From: CALCMJ01 sp964475415
Lineage (GTDB): Bacteria > Bacteroidota > Bacteroidia > Chitinophagales > Saprospiraceae
Assembly (NCBI GenBank): GCA_964475415.1
Contig: CAYYWZ010000082.1
Coordinates: 1-16,396, forward strand
Length of the DNA stretch: 16,396 nt
Direction: 5' to 3'
Positions 1 to 6,146 of this stretch are shown piece after piece. Numbering within the stretch: position 1 is the stretch's first letter; each line of letters starts with the position of its first letter. The notes below the pieces were generated by a model, which was not told where the DNA came from, made no database searches, and was given only the letters and a program-made list of their open reading frames with translations. Made by a program: the position numbers and the translations under genes.

Positions 1-46
1 ACGTACGGTTCTGTGAGAGGTTTAGGGTGAAACTCCCTTTACCTAC
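1..46 (+). mobile_element. 3' end of a group II intron (second half of domain V plus domain VI)
   Basis: The first bases, ACGTACGGTTC, match the conserved 3' strand of group II intron domain V, whose 5' strand (GAGCCGTATG-like) would lie just left of the window. A domain VI-like hairpin follows, with GAGGTTTAGGG facing CTCCCTTTACCTAC around a TGAAA loop; an unpaired A on the 5' arm could be the branch point. The intron would end in CCTAC at about base 46. No reverse transcriptase frame is visible, since it would lie upstream. The call rests on recalled consensus and is partial; the exact 3' boundary is uncertain by one or two bases. Confidence 0.7.
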
Positions 47-81
47 TTGACTGATTAGAGAAAATTGTAAGTCTGAAAAAA

Positions 82-123
82 TGTCAAAGATGATAGCATA
101 AAATTGAAAATTTGACAGTCAAA
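82..123. promoter_or_regulatory. Candidate activator-binding inverted repeats upstream of the Hsp20 promoter
   Basis: TGTCAAA at 82-88 is answered by TTTGACA at 111-117. The second copy is part of a perfect palindrome, TTTGAC-A-GTCAAA, at 111-123. These sites lie about 30-70 bases before the -24 element of the candidate sigma-54 promoter, a usual place for an enhancer-binding protein. The palindromes are seen directly; the regulatory role is inferred. Confidence 0.4.
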
Positions 124-151
124 TTCTGTAAAAATGGCACATACAACAGCA

Positions 152-167
152 TGGCACATTGGTTGAT
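152..167 (+). promoter_or_regulatory. Candidate sigma-54 (-24/-12) promoter for the hsp20-htrA unit
   Basis: TGGCAC at 152-157, five bases, then TTGAT at 163-167 fits the RpoN consensus TGGCAC-N5-TTGCW except for GA in place of GC at -12. The GG-to-G spacing (10 bases between) is correct. Transcription would start near 178, about 35 bases before the hsp20 start codon. An earlier copy of ATGGCACAT at 134-142 lacks a -12 partner. No Bacteroidota sigma-70-type TAnnTTTG box is evident here. Confidence 0.5.
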
Positions 168-212
168 CATTTTTAAATGAAATTATTTTTTTAATCATAA
201 AAAATTTAAGTC

Positions 213-656
213 ATGTTACCAGTAAAATCAAATTTACTTCCGACTGTCTCAAGATTTTTTGAAGACGATTGGAATAATCTCTTCGATTGGACAGGTCGAA
301 ATTTCAAATCCTTCCATACTACTTTACCCGCAGTCAACATAGTGCATGAAAAGGACTATGTCCTGATCCAAATGGCTGTTCCGGGTATGCGTAAAGAGGA
401 TATTAATGTCAATTTAAGTAATAATATTCTTACCATCTCTGGTAAATCCGAAAGTCAAATAAAACAAAATAATGGTGATAATTTCTCTTTAAGAGAATTC
501 AATTACAACAGTTTTGATAGATCATTTAACCTCAATGATTCTGATTTGGATGATCAGAAAATAGAGGCTAATTATAAGGATGGAATCTTATCTATTAGAT
601 TAGAAAAAAAGGAGGAAGCTAAAGAAATATCTCCCGTAACGATTCCTGTCAAGTAA
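213..656 (+). CDS. hsp20: Small heat-shock protein, Hsp20/alpha-crystallin family
   Basis: ATP-independent holdase chaperone that binds unfolding proteins in the cytoplasm as large oligomers. The 147-residue length is normal for bacterial Hsp20. The alpha-crystallin domain spans about residues 38-132: it begins in the PAVNIVHEKDYV region, includes the AVPGMRKEDI and LTISGKSE strands, and ends in the YKDGILSIRLEKK segment with the usual G-x-L motif. The short tail carries V-T-I (142-144), an [IV]-x-[IV] motif used for oligomer assembly. The ATG at 213 is preceded by an A/T-rich leader without a clear ribosome binding site, as usual in Bacteroidota. The htrA gene starts 41 bases after the stop codon, so the two are probably co-transcribed as a protein-quality-control pair from the sigma-54-like promoter upstream. 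Confidence 0.95.
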   Translation: MLPVKSNLLPTVSRFFEDDWNNLFDWTGRNFKSFHTTLPAVNIVHEKDYVLIQMAVPGMRKEDINVNLSNNILTISGKSESQIKQNNGDNFSLREFNYNSFDRSFNLNDSDLDDQKIEANYKDGILSIRLEKKEEAKEISPVTIPVK

Positions 657-697
657 AGGCATTCTAACTTATTTTATAACGATTAAAAATTTTGAAG

Positions 698-2212
698 ATG
701 AAAAGAACTGTTATCTTTTCGGGCTTGATTGCTTTAATTGTAAGCCTTTCAAGTTTCGGAATATTAAATTATTTAGAAAAAGATACTAATCCAATTAGAA
801 TTGAGCATGTCACCAAAATCCCAACTCAAAAAGCAGTTTTCTCATTAGATCCTGATGGAAATCCAGTTCCATTAGACTTCAATGAAACAGCTACAAATGT
901 TTTGGATGGTGTAGTACACATTAAGTCAACCCAACTATTTACAAAACCTAATTCCCCTAGTGAGTTTAGAACAATCCCTGATCCATTCAAAGACTTTTTT
1001 GGTGATCAGTTCCATCAAAAGTTCTTTTTTCACAATGGGAATAAAAATTGGCGTGAGCATTCTCCCACCAAAGTGGGTTCTGGATCAGGAGTCATAATAA
1101 GTGAAGATGGATACATAATTACTAATAATCATGTAATTGATAATTCTGATGATATTGAAATATCCTTGCATGACAATAGGACTTATAAGGCTATAGTAGT
1201 AGGTACAGATCCATCTACAGATTTGGCCTTGTTAAAAGTGAAGGCAGAAGGGTTGCCTACTGTTCCTTTTACAAATTCGGATAAAGTGAAGATTGGTCAA
1301 TGGGTCATGGCCGTTGGTAATCCTATGGGTCTAAATTCAACAGTTACTGCTGGAATTATCAGTGCAAAAGGTCGAAACATCAACATACTCAAAGACAAGT
1401 ATGCAGTCGAAAATTTTATTCAAACTGACGCAGCTATCAATCCTGGGAATAGTGGAGGAGCATTGGTAAACCTTGACGGTGGATTGGTTGGAATTAATAC
1501 GGCGATAGCAAGTCCAACAGGCAGTTTTGCAGGTTATGGATTTGCCATTCCATCAAACATTGTAGAGAAGGTCATAACAGACTTAATAGAGTATGGTACT
1601 GTTCAAAGAGGTGTTTTAGGAGTTATGATAAAAACTGTTGATGGAAAGCTAGCAGATGAAAAATCACTTGATGTTCGTAAAGGAGTCTATATAGACAGTC
1701 TAATGAACCATAGCGCAGCAGCTTCTGCTGGAATCAAAGTTGGTGATGTTGTTATTAAGGTAAATGACATTGACATAAATTCTTCTCCAGAACTTCAGGG
1801 AGTCATTGCACAACATCGACCAGGCGAAACAGTAACCATCACAATAAATCGAACTGGGAAAGAAAAGTCAATAGATGTCAAGTTAAACAACAAGGATGGA
1901 AATACTGAAGAATTGAGCAAAGAAGCTGGTGAGATTCTGAAAATATTTGGAGCTAAATTGAGTCCAATAACAGATGAGATCAAAAAAGAGCTTAAAATCA
2001 AATCTGGCGTATTAGTTGAGAAGATATTTCCAGGAAAAATACGTAAACAAACTCAAATGCGAGATGGATTTGTAATTACACATGTGGATAAGAAAAGAGT
2101 GAATAACTTGGATGATCTATTGACAAACGTGAAGAATAAGAATGGAGGCATCATGCTTCAAGGGATATATCGAGACATACCTGGAGATTATTATTATGCA
2201 ATAGGATTATAA
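698..2212 (+). CDS. htrA: HtrA/DegP-family periplasmic serine endoprotease (S1C, two PDZ domains)
   Basis: Degrades or refolds damaged envelope proteins in the periplasm. A charged N-terminus and a hydrophobic stretch (about residues 5-22) act as signal peptide or anchor. The trypsin-like catalytic triad is intact: His in TNNHVID (residue 145), Asp in STDLALLK (175) and Ser in GNSGGAL (252). PDZ1 follows from about residue 300, starting at the RGVLGV segment; a second, more divergent PDZ domain fills the C-terminus from about residue 410. I chose the ATG at 698; a TTG at 692 in the same frame would add two residues and gives no better leader. The 504-residue length is usual for the family. 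It lies 41 bases after hsp20 and is followed by a 50-codon ORF before a strong terminator, so these three probably form one transcript. CTA leucine codons are rarer here than right of the assembly gap. Confidence 0.95.
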   Translation: MKRTVIFSGLIALIVSLSSFGILNYLEKDTNPIRIEHVTKIPTQKAVFSLDPDGNPVPLDFNETATNVLDGVVHIKSTQLFTKPNSPSEFRTIPDPFKDFFGDQFHQKFFFHNGNKNWREHSPTKVGSGSGVIISEDGYIITNNHVIDNSDDIEISLHDNRTYKAIVVGTDPSTDLALLKVKAEGLPTVPFTNSDKVKIGQWVMAVGNPMGLNSTVTAGIISAKGRNINILKDKYAVENFIQTDAAINPGNSGGALVNLDGGLVGINTAIASPTGSFAGYGFAIPSNIVEKVITDLIEYGTVQRGVLGVMIKTVDGKLADEKSLDVRKGVYIDSLMNHSAAASAGIKVGDVVIKVNDIDINSSPELQGVIAQHRPGETVTITINRTGKEKSIDVKLNNKDGNTEELSKEAGEILKIFGAKLSPITDEIKKELKIKSGVLVEKIFPGKIRKQTQMRDGFVITHVDKKRVNNLDDLLTNVKNKNGGIMLQGIYRDIPGDYYYAIGL

Positions 2213-2223
2213 ATTATTAAGCC

Positions 2224-2376
2224 ATGAGAGAAATACAGTCAAACAATGATAGTCTTTCAATTCAATGGATAAATAAATTAGATGACAAATATTTGGTAAA
2301 GTTTAAAACGATAGACGTTCCTATTGAAATGGATGACAAATATTACAAGAGCATAATGAAGTATCTTCAAAACTAA
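2224..2376 (+). CDS. Small hypothetical protein (50 aa)
   Basis: An ATG 11 bases after the htrA stop opens a 50-codon frame closed by TAA at 2374-2376, just before the terminator hairpin. The product is lysine/aspartate-rich and soluble, with no signal peptide or membrane segment. A DDKYLVKF segment and a DDKYYKSIMKYLQN tail repeat the motif DDKY (residues 20-23 and 37-40). I do not recognise the family. Position inside the htrA transcript, correct termination and reasonable codon use favour a real gene, but length alone would allow a chance ORF. Confidence 0.5.
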   Translation: MREIQSNNDSLSIQWINKLDDKYLVKFKTIDVPIEMDDKYYKSIMKYLQN

Positions 2377-2381
2377 TTCAA

Positions 2382-2422
2382 TGAGCCACCTTTAGTACTT
2401 TTTATTAAAGGTGGCTTATTTT
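2382..2422 (+). terminator. Rho-independent terminator of the hsp20-htrA transcript
   Basis: TGAGCCACCTTT (2382-2393) pairs with AAAGGTGGCTTA (2407-2418) in a 12-bp stem containing one G-T pair. The loop is T-rich and the stem is followed by TTTT. It lies six bases after the stop codon of the 50-residue ORF, supporting a three-gene transcript. Confidence 0.85.
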
Positions 2423-2454
2423 CAATTTTAATTCAAAGCAGAGAAGGAATGCCA

Positions 2455-2525
2455 GCATGTAACATCGTGTGATCACAGCATACCCTTCGGGATACGCTGG
2501 ATACACATCACCGTTGTGTCCATGC
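2455..2525. repeat. Structured imperfect palindrome, copy 1 (upstream of parDE)
   Basis: GCATG (2455-2459) pairs with CATGC (2521-2525). Inside lie TAAC/GTTG (2460-2463 with 2513-2516), GTGT/ACAC (2467-2470 with 2503-2506) and CAGC/GCTG (2476-2479 with 2496-2499), capped by a C(TTCG)G tetraloop. The whole ~70 bases can fold as one long bulged hairpin; on the bottom strand two inner mismatches become G-T pairs. The left arm (2460-2482) matches that of copy 2 (3240-3262) at 18 of 23 positions without gaps, while the loops differ. The overall form recalls an integron attC site or a REP-like element, but the identity is not established. Confidence 0.7.
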
Positions 2526-2536
2526 AAATTAATAAC

Positions 2537-2567
2537 TTGATATTTGTACCAGAAAATGGTATATTTA
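2537..2567 (+). promoter_or_regulatory. Candidate parDE promoter with overlapping operator palindrome
   Basis: TTG at 2537-2539 and TATATTTA at 2560-2567 (TAnnTTTG with one mismatch), 20 bases apart, resemble a Bacteroidota -33/-7 promoter. The perfect inverted repeat TACCA-gaaaa-TGGTA at 2547-2561 lies between and overlaps the -7 box. Type II antitoxins with a ribbon-helix-helix fold usually repress their own operon from such a site; that role is inferred here. Confidence 0.45.
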
Positions 2568-2582
2568 ATTAAAATTATTTTT

Positions 2583-2834
2583 ATGTCTAAGAATACTTCA
2601 ATAATATTAGGTGAACACTTTGATAAGTTTATTCAATCTGAAATCAAATCTGGCAGATACTCATCAGCTAGCGAAGTAGTTAGAACTGGATTAAGATTAC
2701 TTGAAATTGAAAAGAAAAAAATTCAAGCAATCAATAAAGCTTTAACGATTGGAGAAGAAAGCGGAAAACCTGTTGTATTTGATAATGATAAATTCAAATC
2801 GAGAATGCAGAAGAAATTCAAGATAGATGCTTAA
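2583..2834 (+). CDS. parD: ParD-like antitoxin, ribbon-helix-helix (type II toxin-antitoxin)
   Basis: Antitoxin that neutralises the following ParE-type toxin and probably represses its own promoter. The N-terminal half (about residues 3-45) is the ParD/CC2985-type ribbon-helix-helix domain: a beta strand TSIILGEHF, then SGRYSSASEVVRTGLRLLE, the typical YxSASEVVRxGLRLLE helix. The C-terminal half is charged and probably wraps the toxin. An in-frame ATG at 2544 would give 96 residues, but it falls inside the operator palindrome and adds an atypical N-terminus. The ATG at 2583 gives 83 residues and begins as the family does (MSKNTSI). The gene overlaps parE by 8 bases, as expected for a translationally coupled pair. 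Confidence 0.88.
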   Translation: MSKNTSIILGEHFDKFIQSEIKSGRYSSASEVVRTGLRLLEIEKKKIQAINKALTIGEESGKPVVFDNDKFKSRMQKKFKIDA

Positions 2835-3101
2835 GCTAAAGGTTTTGCCACAAGCAGTAAAAGATCTTGAAAGCATCTATGAATTTACATTAATTTCTTG
2901 GGGATTTAGTCAAGCAGAAAAATATCAAGATGAATTGTATAATTATATGATTACAATCTCCAAAAATCCACAAATTGGATCAATTTACTATTTTAAAAAA
3001 GGGAACTACCGAAAGCTAAATGGAAATCGACACATCATTTTTTATAGAGAAACAAACAATGAAATTATCATAGTAAGAATTCTTCATGAAAAAATAGATT
3101 T
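2827..3101 (+). CDS. parE: ParE/RelE-superfamily toxin, 3' end lost in the assembly gap
   Basis: Toxin of the RelE/ParE fold; ParE members poison DNA gyrase, though this target is inferred from family only. About 91 residues are readable: an N-terminal LKVLPQAVKDLESIYEFT strand-helix start, the helical hairpin to about residue 50, the NPQIGS turn, then GNYRKLNGNRHIIFYRE and IIIVRILHEKID, the usual final strands ending in a HExxD-like motif. Family members are 95-100 residues, so only a few residues and the stop are missing; any reading through the Ns to a stop at 3214-3216 is meaningless because the gap length is unknown. The start ATG lies inside the parD end. Confidence 0.88.
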
Positions 3102-3201
3102 NNNNNNNNNNNNNNNNNNNNNNNNNNNNNNNNNNNNNNNNNNNNNNNNNNNNNNNNNNNNNNNNNNNNNNNNNNNNNNNNNNNNNNNNNNNNNNNNNNN
3201 N
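3102..3201. other. Assembly gap of 100 Ns
   Basis: Exactly 100 unresolved bases, the conventional filler for a gap of unknown size. The parE toxin runs into it from the left. On the right, normal sequence starts 36 bases before the second structured palindrome. Base composition and codon preferences change across this point. Confidence 0.99.
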
Positions 3202-3236
3202 AATTTAAACCTTTAAACTTTTAGATGAAAGCCTAG

Positions 3237-3306
3237 ACATAACAGTAGGTGATGACAGCATATCTTTCCTCCCCCGAGAGACACTGCATACCATCATACC
3301 TTATGT
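3237..3306. repeat. Structured imperfect palindrome, copy 2 (right of the gap)
   Basis: ACATAA (3237-3242) pairs with TTATGT (3301-3306). Inside, GGT/ACC, GATG/CATC and GCA/TGC form further steps, and TCTTTC (3263-3268) pairs with GAGAGA (3276-3281) around a C-rich loop. The left arm shares TAACA, GGTGAT-like and ACAGCATA blocks with copy 1. The right arm (3281-3306) shares ACxCTGxATAC, CATCA and a TTxTGT end with 2494-2519, and both right arms are 26 bases long. Conserved arms with an unrelated loop suggest selection on the fold. Confidence 0.65.
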
Positions 3307-3344
3307 ATCATTAAAAAAAGAGAAAATCCTTATCTTTATCCTAA

Positions 3345-4478
3345 ATGCAAAAGCCCTATTGTTTACTTCCTTTTATACATTTTCATGTAGGTGATCGAGG
3401 TCAGGTTAACGCTTGCTGTGTAGCCAAAATCCCATTTGGAAATATTAATGAAGCATCTCTAGTTGATATATGGAATGGTGAAGCTATTAACGAGATAAGG
3501 AGTAAATTTCTAAATGGAGAAACTGACAAAAGATGTGAGGTGTGTCACAAACTAGAAGCAAGTGGCGCTAAAAGTATTAGACAGGAAACCTTGGAAAAAT
3601 TTCCTAACTTGAATGTAAGCCATCATCAGCAGTATCCTGTTTATTTTGATATCAGGTTTTCCAATGTTTGTAATTTCAGATGTCGTACCTGTTGGCATGG
3701 TGCAAGCTCTAAGTGGTTTAAAGATGCTAAAGCTCTAGGAACAAATATGGGACAGGAGGCAATCATAAAAAATATTCATGATTTCGATAATTTTATTTCT
3801 CAGAATGGTGACGCGCTAAAGTATGCACAAGAATTTTATTTTGCCGGTGGAGAACCTTTAGTAACAGAAGAGCACTATAGATTATTACAATGGTTAGTAG
3901 ACAATAAACTAACAAGTGCTAGACTCCGGTACAATACGAATTTCTCTAAACTTTCTTTTAAAAACTATCGAGCTCTAGAATTATGGAAACATTTTCCTAA
4001 CGTAGAAATTCTAGCCAGTATTGATGCTAGCCAACAGCTAGGAGAATATATTCGAAAAGATATGGTCTGGAATTCCATAGTCGAAAATAGAAGGCGTATA
4101 AACAATCATGGCCATATTAAATTCAAAATCGCACCTACTATTTCTATACTCAATGTAGCAGCGATTCCTAACTTATATGCCGAATGTCTTTCTCTAGGTA
4201 TGATCGGGACAGAAGATCTTTATATCAATATTTTAGAAAGACCTGCATATTATAATGTCCAAGCCTTACCTATACAGCAAAAAGAAAAAGTTGCTGCTAT
4301 TTATTTAGAAGCTATGAAAGATTCTAACCCCCTAATGATCAATAAAGCTTTCCAAGAAATTCTGGACTATATGTTCTTAGAAGATAGGTCTCAGCATTAC
4401 GCTACCTTTTTACAAAAAACCCAAGAAATTGATCGCTTACGTAAGGAAGAATATCCAATAGAAAATATTATTACTTAA
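3345..4478 (+). CDS. Radical SAM protein with N-terminal twitch-type cysteine cluster
   Basis: Predicted S-adenosylmethionine radical enzyme of unknown substrate. The core motif CNFRCRTC (Cys109, 113, 116; CX3CX2C) would bind the catalytic 4Fe-4S cluster, and AGGEP (about 167-171) is the usual SAM-contact motif on the next strand. Before it, Cys6, Cys24/25, Cys64 and Cys67 (the last two as CEVC) form the pattern of N-terminal twitch domains, which probably bind an auxiliary cluster. Its 377 residues are within the usual range and appear intact. The ATG at 3345 follows an A-rich leader without a ribosome binding site. Its 3' end faces the membrane protein gene with only nine bases between the stop codons and no hairpin. 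Neighbours do not reveal the substrate: no small precursor peptide with a leader is evident nearby. CTAG tetramers are frequent here, unlike left of the gap. Confidence 0.85.
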   Translation: MQKPYCLLPFIHFHVGDRGQVNACCVAKIPFGNINEASLVDIWNGEAINEIRSKFLNGETDKRCEVCHKLEASGAKSIRQETLEKFPNLNVSHHQQYPVYFDIRFSNVCNFRCRTCWHGASSKWFKDAKALGTNMGQEAIIKNIHDFDNFISQNGDALKYAQEFYFAGGEPLVTEEHYRLLQWLVDNKLTSARLRYNTNFSKLSFKNYRALELWKHFPNVEILASIDASQQLGEYIRKDMVWNSIVENRRRINNHGHIKFKIAPTISILNVAAIPNLYAECLSLGMIGTEDLYINILERPAYYNVQALPIQQKEKVAAIYLEAMKDSNPLMINKAFQEILDYMFLEDRSQHYATFLQKTQEIDRLRKEEYPIENIIT

Positions 4479-4487
4479 GATCTATAT

Positions 4488-6146
4488 CTACTCAGCTTGT
4501 AAAACTTGCAACTCCCAATTATCTAATCTACCAGCGTAAGCATCATTATCGATATGGATTTTTAGTTGATTCGTAGCAATAGAAGTATCCAGCTGAATAA
4601 AAAACTCGTAGGTATTAATTTCCTTCTCCTTAGTTAAAGCATTGAACAAAGGAAAGCTAAGTATTTCTTCGCTAGGGGAGACTTGTATAATAAGATTAGA
4701 GTTCCAAAATTCCTTTTTTGTAAGGATAGCTAAATTTACTAGTGCCCATTTGTTTTTATGTTGATCTTGAGTAATCTTATAATTAACAAATTTATTTTTC
4801 CCATTTATTGATTGTATATCTTCCTGTTTAAACTGTTTCGCTACAGGATAGTTTCTATAATTGGACAGATATAGATCTGAATTTAGAAGACTTATATCCA
4901 ACGGGCTAGGGGAGAGGTCTAGAAAAACTTGTTGATAATACAACTTGTTCATTCCTTTGTAATGTAAGATCGTCTCATTATATTGGTAGTGTTGAAATAA
5001 ATTTACAATCACTAAAATGGGCGTTAGTATAAATAAAGCATATCTGTACCTTGACGAAATAGCTGCTTCTACTAATCCAGCTAATGCCAAAATAAACACT
5101 GGGTAAGACTGAACTAGGGCTCTACAAGAATAACTACCTCCATATCGCCAATCACTCCATGCCATAATGATCCATAAATTTAGAAAACAAAAAGTCCACA
5201 CAGATTTTCTGAAATCTTTATCTTTTATAAACCATAGGCCTAGAACAAATAGGATGGTAGCAGGCGTATATATGAACCAACCTTTTTCCCATCCAAACAA
5301 AACTCTGAAATAAGGTGATAGGAAATACCACTTACTACCGACATCATATATCCACTGATCAGTCGCATGATGCCAATAAAGAAACTGAGGAAGAAGAGCT
5401 AAGGTGCCGCCTAAAAAGACAAAACCGATATGTTTCTTATTATTTTTGACAAGCTCCCATTTATTATAGCTAGTTGCTAACCATAGTAGCGGAATAAATA
5501 GCATAATGGCCTCCGTAGGACGGCAAAAAATAGCAAAGCCTGTTATAAGTCCAAGTAGAAAACTCGTTTTGAGTTGAGGGTCTAGATGCCACTTTCTACT
5601 ATACCATAAGATCAGAATATACAGAACGAAAAGATAGGCGTGTGTCTGATTTCCATCGATCGTGCTATACTGTACAAAATTTGTAGCTACAAGACCTATA
5701 GTTAGAGCTATAGCTACTGTCAGGTCCTTGTAATAAAACAGTAAGAATCTACGTAACAAAAAGATAGTGGGAATGATATAGAAAAGTGGACTCAAAAAAA
5801 TACAGAGCTGATAAGGATACGAAAATCCATCAGCAGGGAAATGACTCAATAAAGCTATTATATGTCCTAGTAAGAAAAAAGGCAGATAGAATAATGAGAG
5901 ACCTCCATAATAGGTAAATACGAAATTCCCATTATCAGCTTTCCTAGCTTGATAAAAATCTGATCCTTGTAAGTTGTATTTTTTTTCTATTTCTGGATAC
6001 CAAGCAAGATCCTTGCAGTCATCATAGATAGTGAAGGAAGGTACATAGAGATAGTAGCCTAGAACATCAAAAGTTGTGGCCTTAAGTTTGTCACCCTTAG
6101 TAAGTATAGTTGTCAGTTGAATCCCCACTAAGAGTAGGCTGATCAT
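4488..6146 (-). CDS. Polytopic membrane protein, probable GT-C-type glycosyltransferase
   Basis: A 552-residue protein with about ten or eleven hydrophobic segments and a soluble C-terminal part (from about residue 440). The first extracytoplasmic loop carries FDVLGYYLYVPSFTIYDD (about 26-43), similar to Bacteroidota membrane proteins with GYYxYLP and acidic residues in this loop, the position of the catalytic acid in GT-C enzymes using polyprenyl-phosphate sugars. This assignment is by resemblance and moderately sure. The ATG at 6146 starts directly in the first membrane segment, yet the frame stays open for 24 codons upstream (6218-6147) and encodes a plausible charged N-terminus ending before TAG at 6219-6221, with no ATG, GTG or TTG. 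The true start may be non-canonical, or the first codon may have been lost. It converges on the radical SAM gene. Confidence 0.65.
   Translation of the reverse strand: MISLLLVGIQLTTILTKGDKLKATTFDVLGYYLYVPSFTIYDDCKDLAWYPEIEKKYNLQGSDFYQARKADNGNFVFTYYGGLSLFYLPFFLLGHIIALLSHFPADGFSYPYQLCIFLSPLFYIIPTIFLLRRFLLFYYKDLTVAIALTIGLVATNFVQYSTIDGNQTHAYLFVLYILILWYSRKWHLDPQLKTSFLLGLITGFAIFCRPTEAIMLFIPLLWLATSYNKWELVKNNKKHIGFVFLGGTLALLPQFLYWHHATDQWIYDVGSKWYFLSPYFRVLFGWEKGWFIYTPATILFVLGLWFIKDKDFRKSVWTFCFLNLWIIMAWSDWRYGGSYSCRALVQSYPVFILALAGLVEAAISSRYRYALFILTPILVIVNLFQHYQYNETILHYKGMNKLYYQQVFLDLSPSPLDISLLNSDLYLSNYRNYPVAKQFKQEDIQSINGKNKFVNYKITQDQHKNKWALVNLAILTKKEFWNSNLIIQVSPSEEILSFPLFNALTKEKEINTYEFFIQLDTSIATNQLKIHIDNDAYAGRLDNWELQVLQAE

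Noticed and set aside
692..697. TTG start for htrA
   Set aside because: It adds only two residues; the ATG at 698 is the simpler start with the same signal segment.
2460..2519. Calling the palindromes true integron attC sites
   Set aside because: The R-box consensus fails: ATGTAAC has a purine at a pyrimidine position, and copy 2 ends CTTATGT rather than GTTRRRY. No integrase gene is in the window. Kept only as a hypothesis.
2827..3216. Full-length toxin read through the N run
   Set aside because: The gap length is arbitrary, so the frame and stop after it have no meaning; the family length says the toxin ends within the gap.
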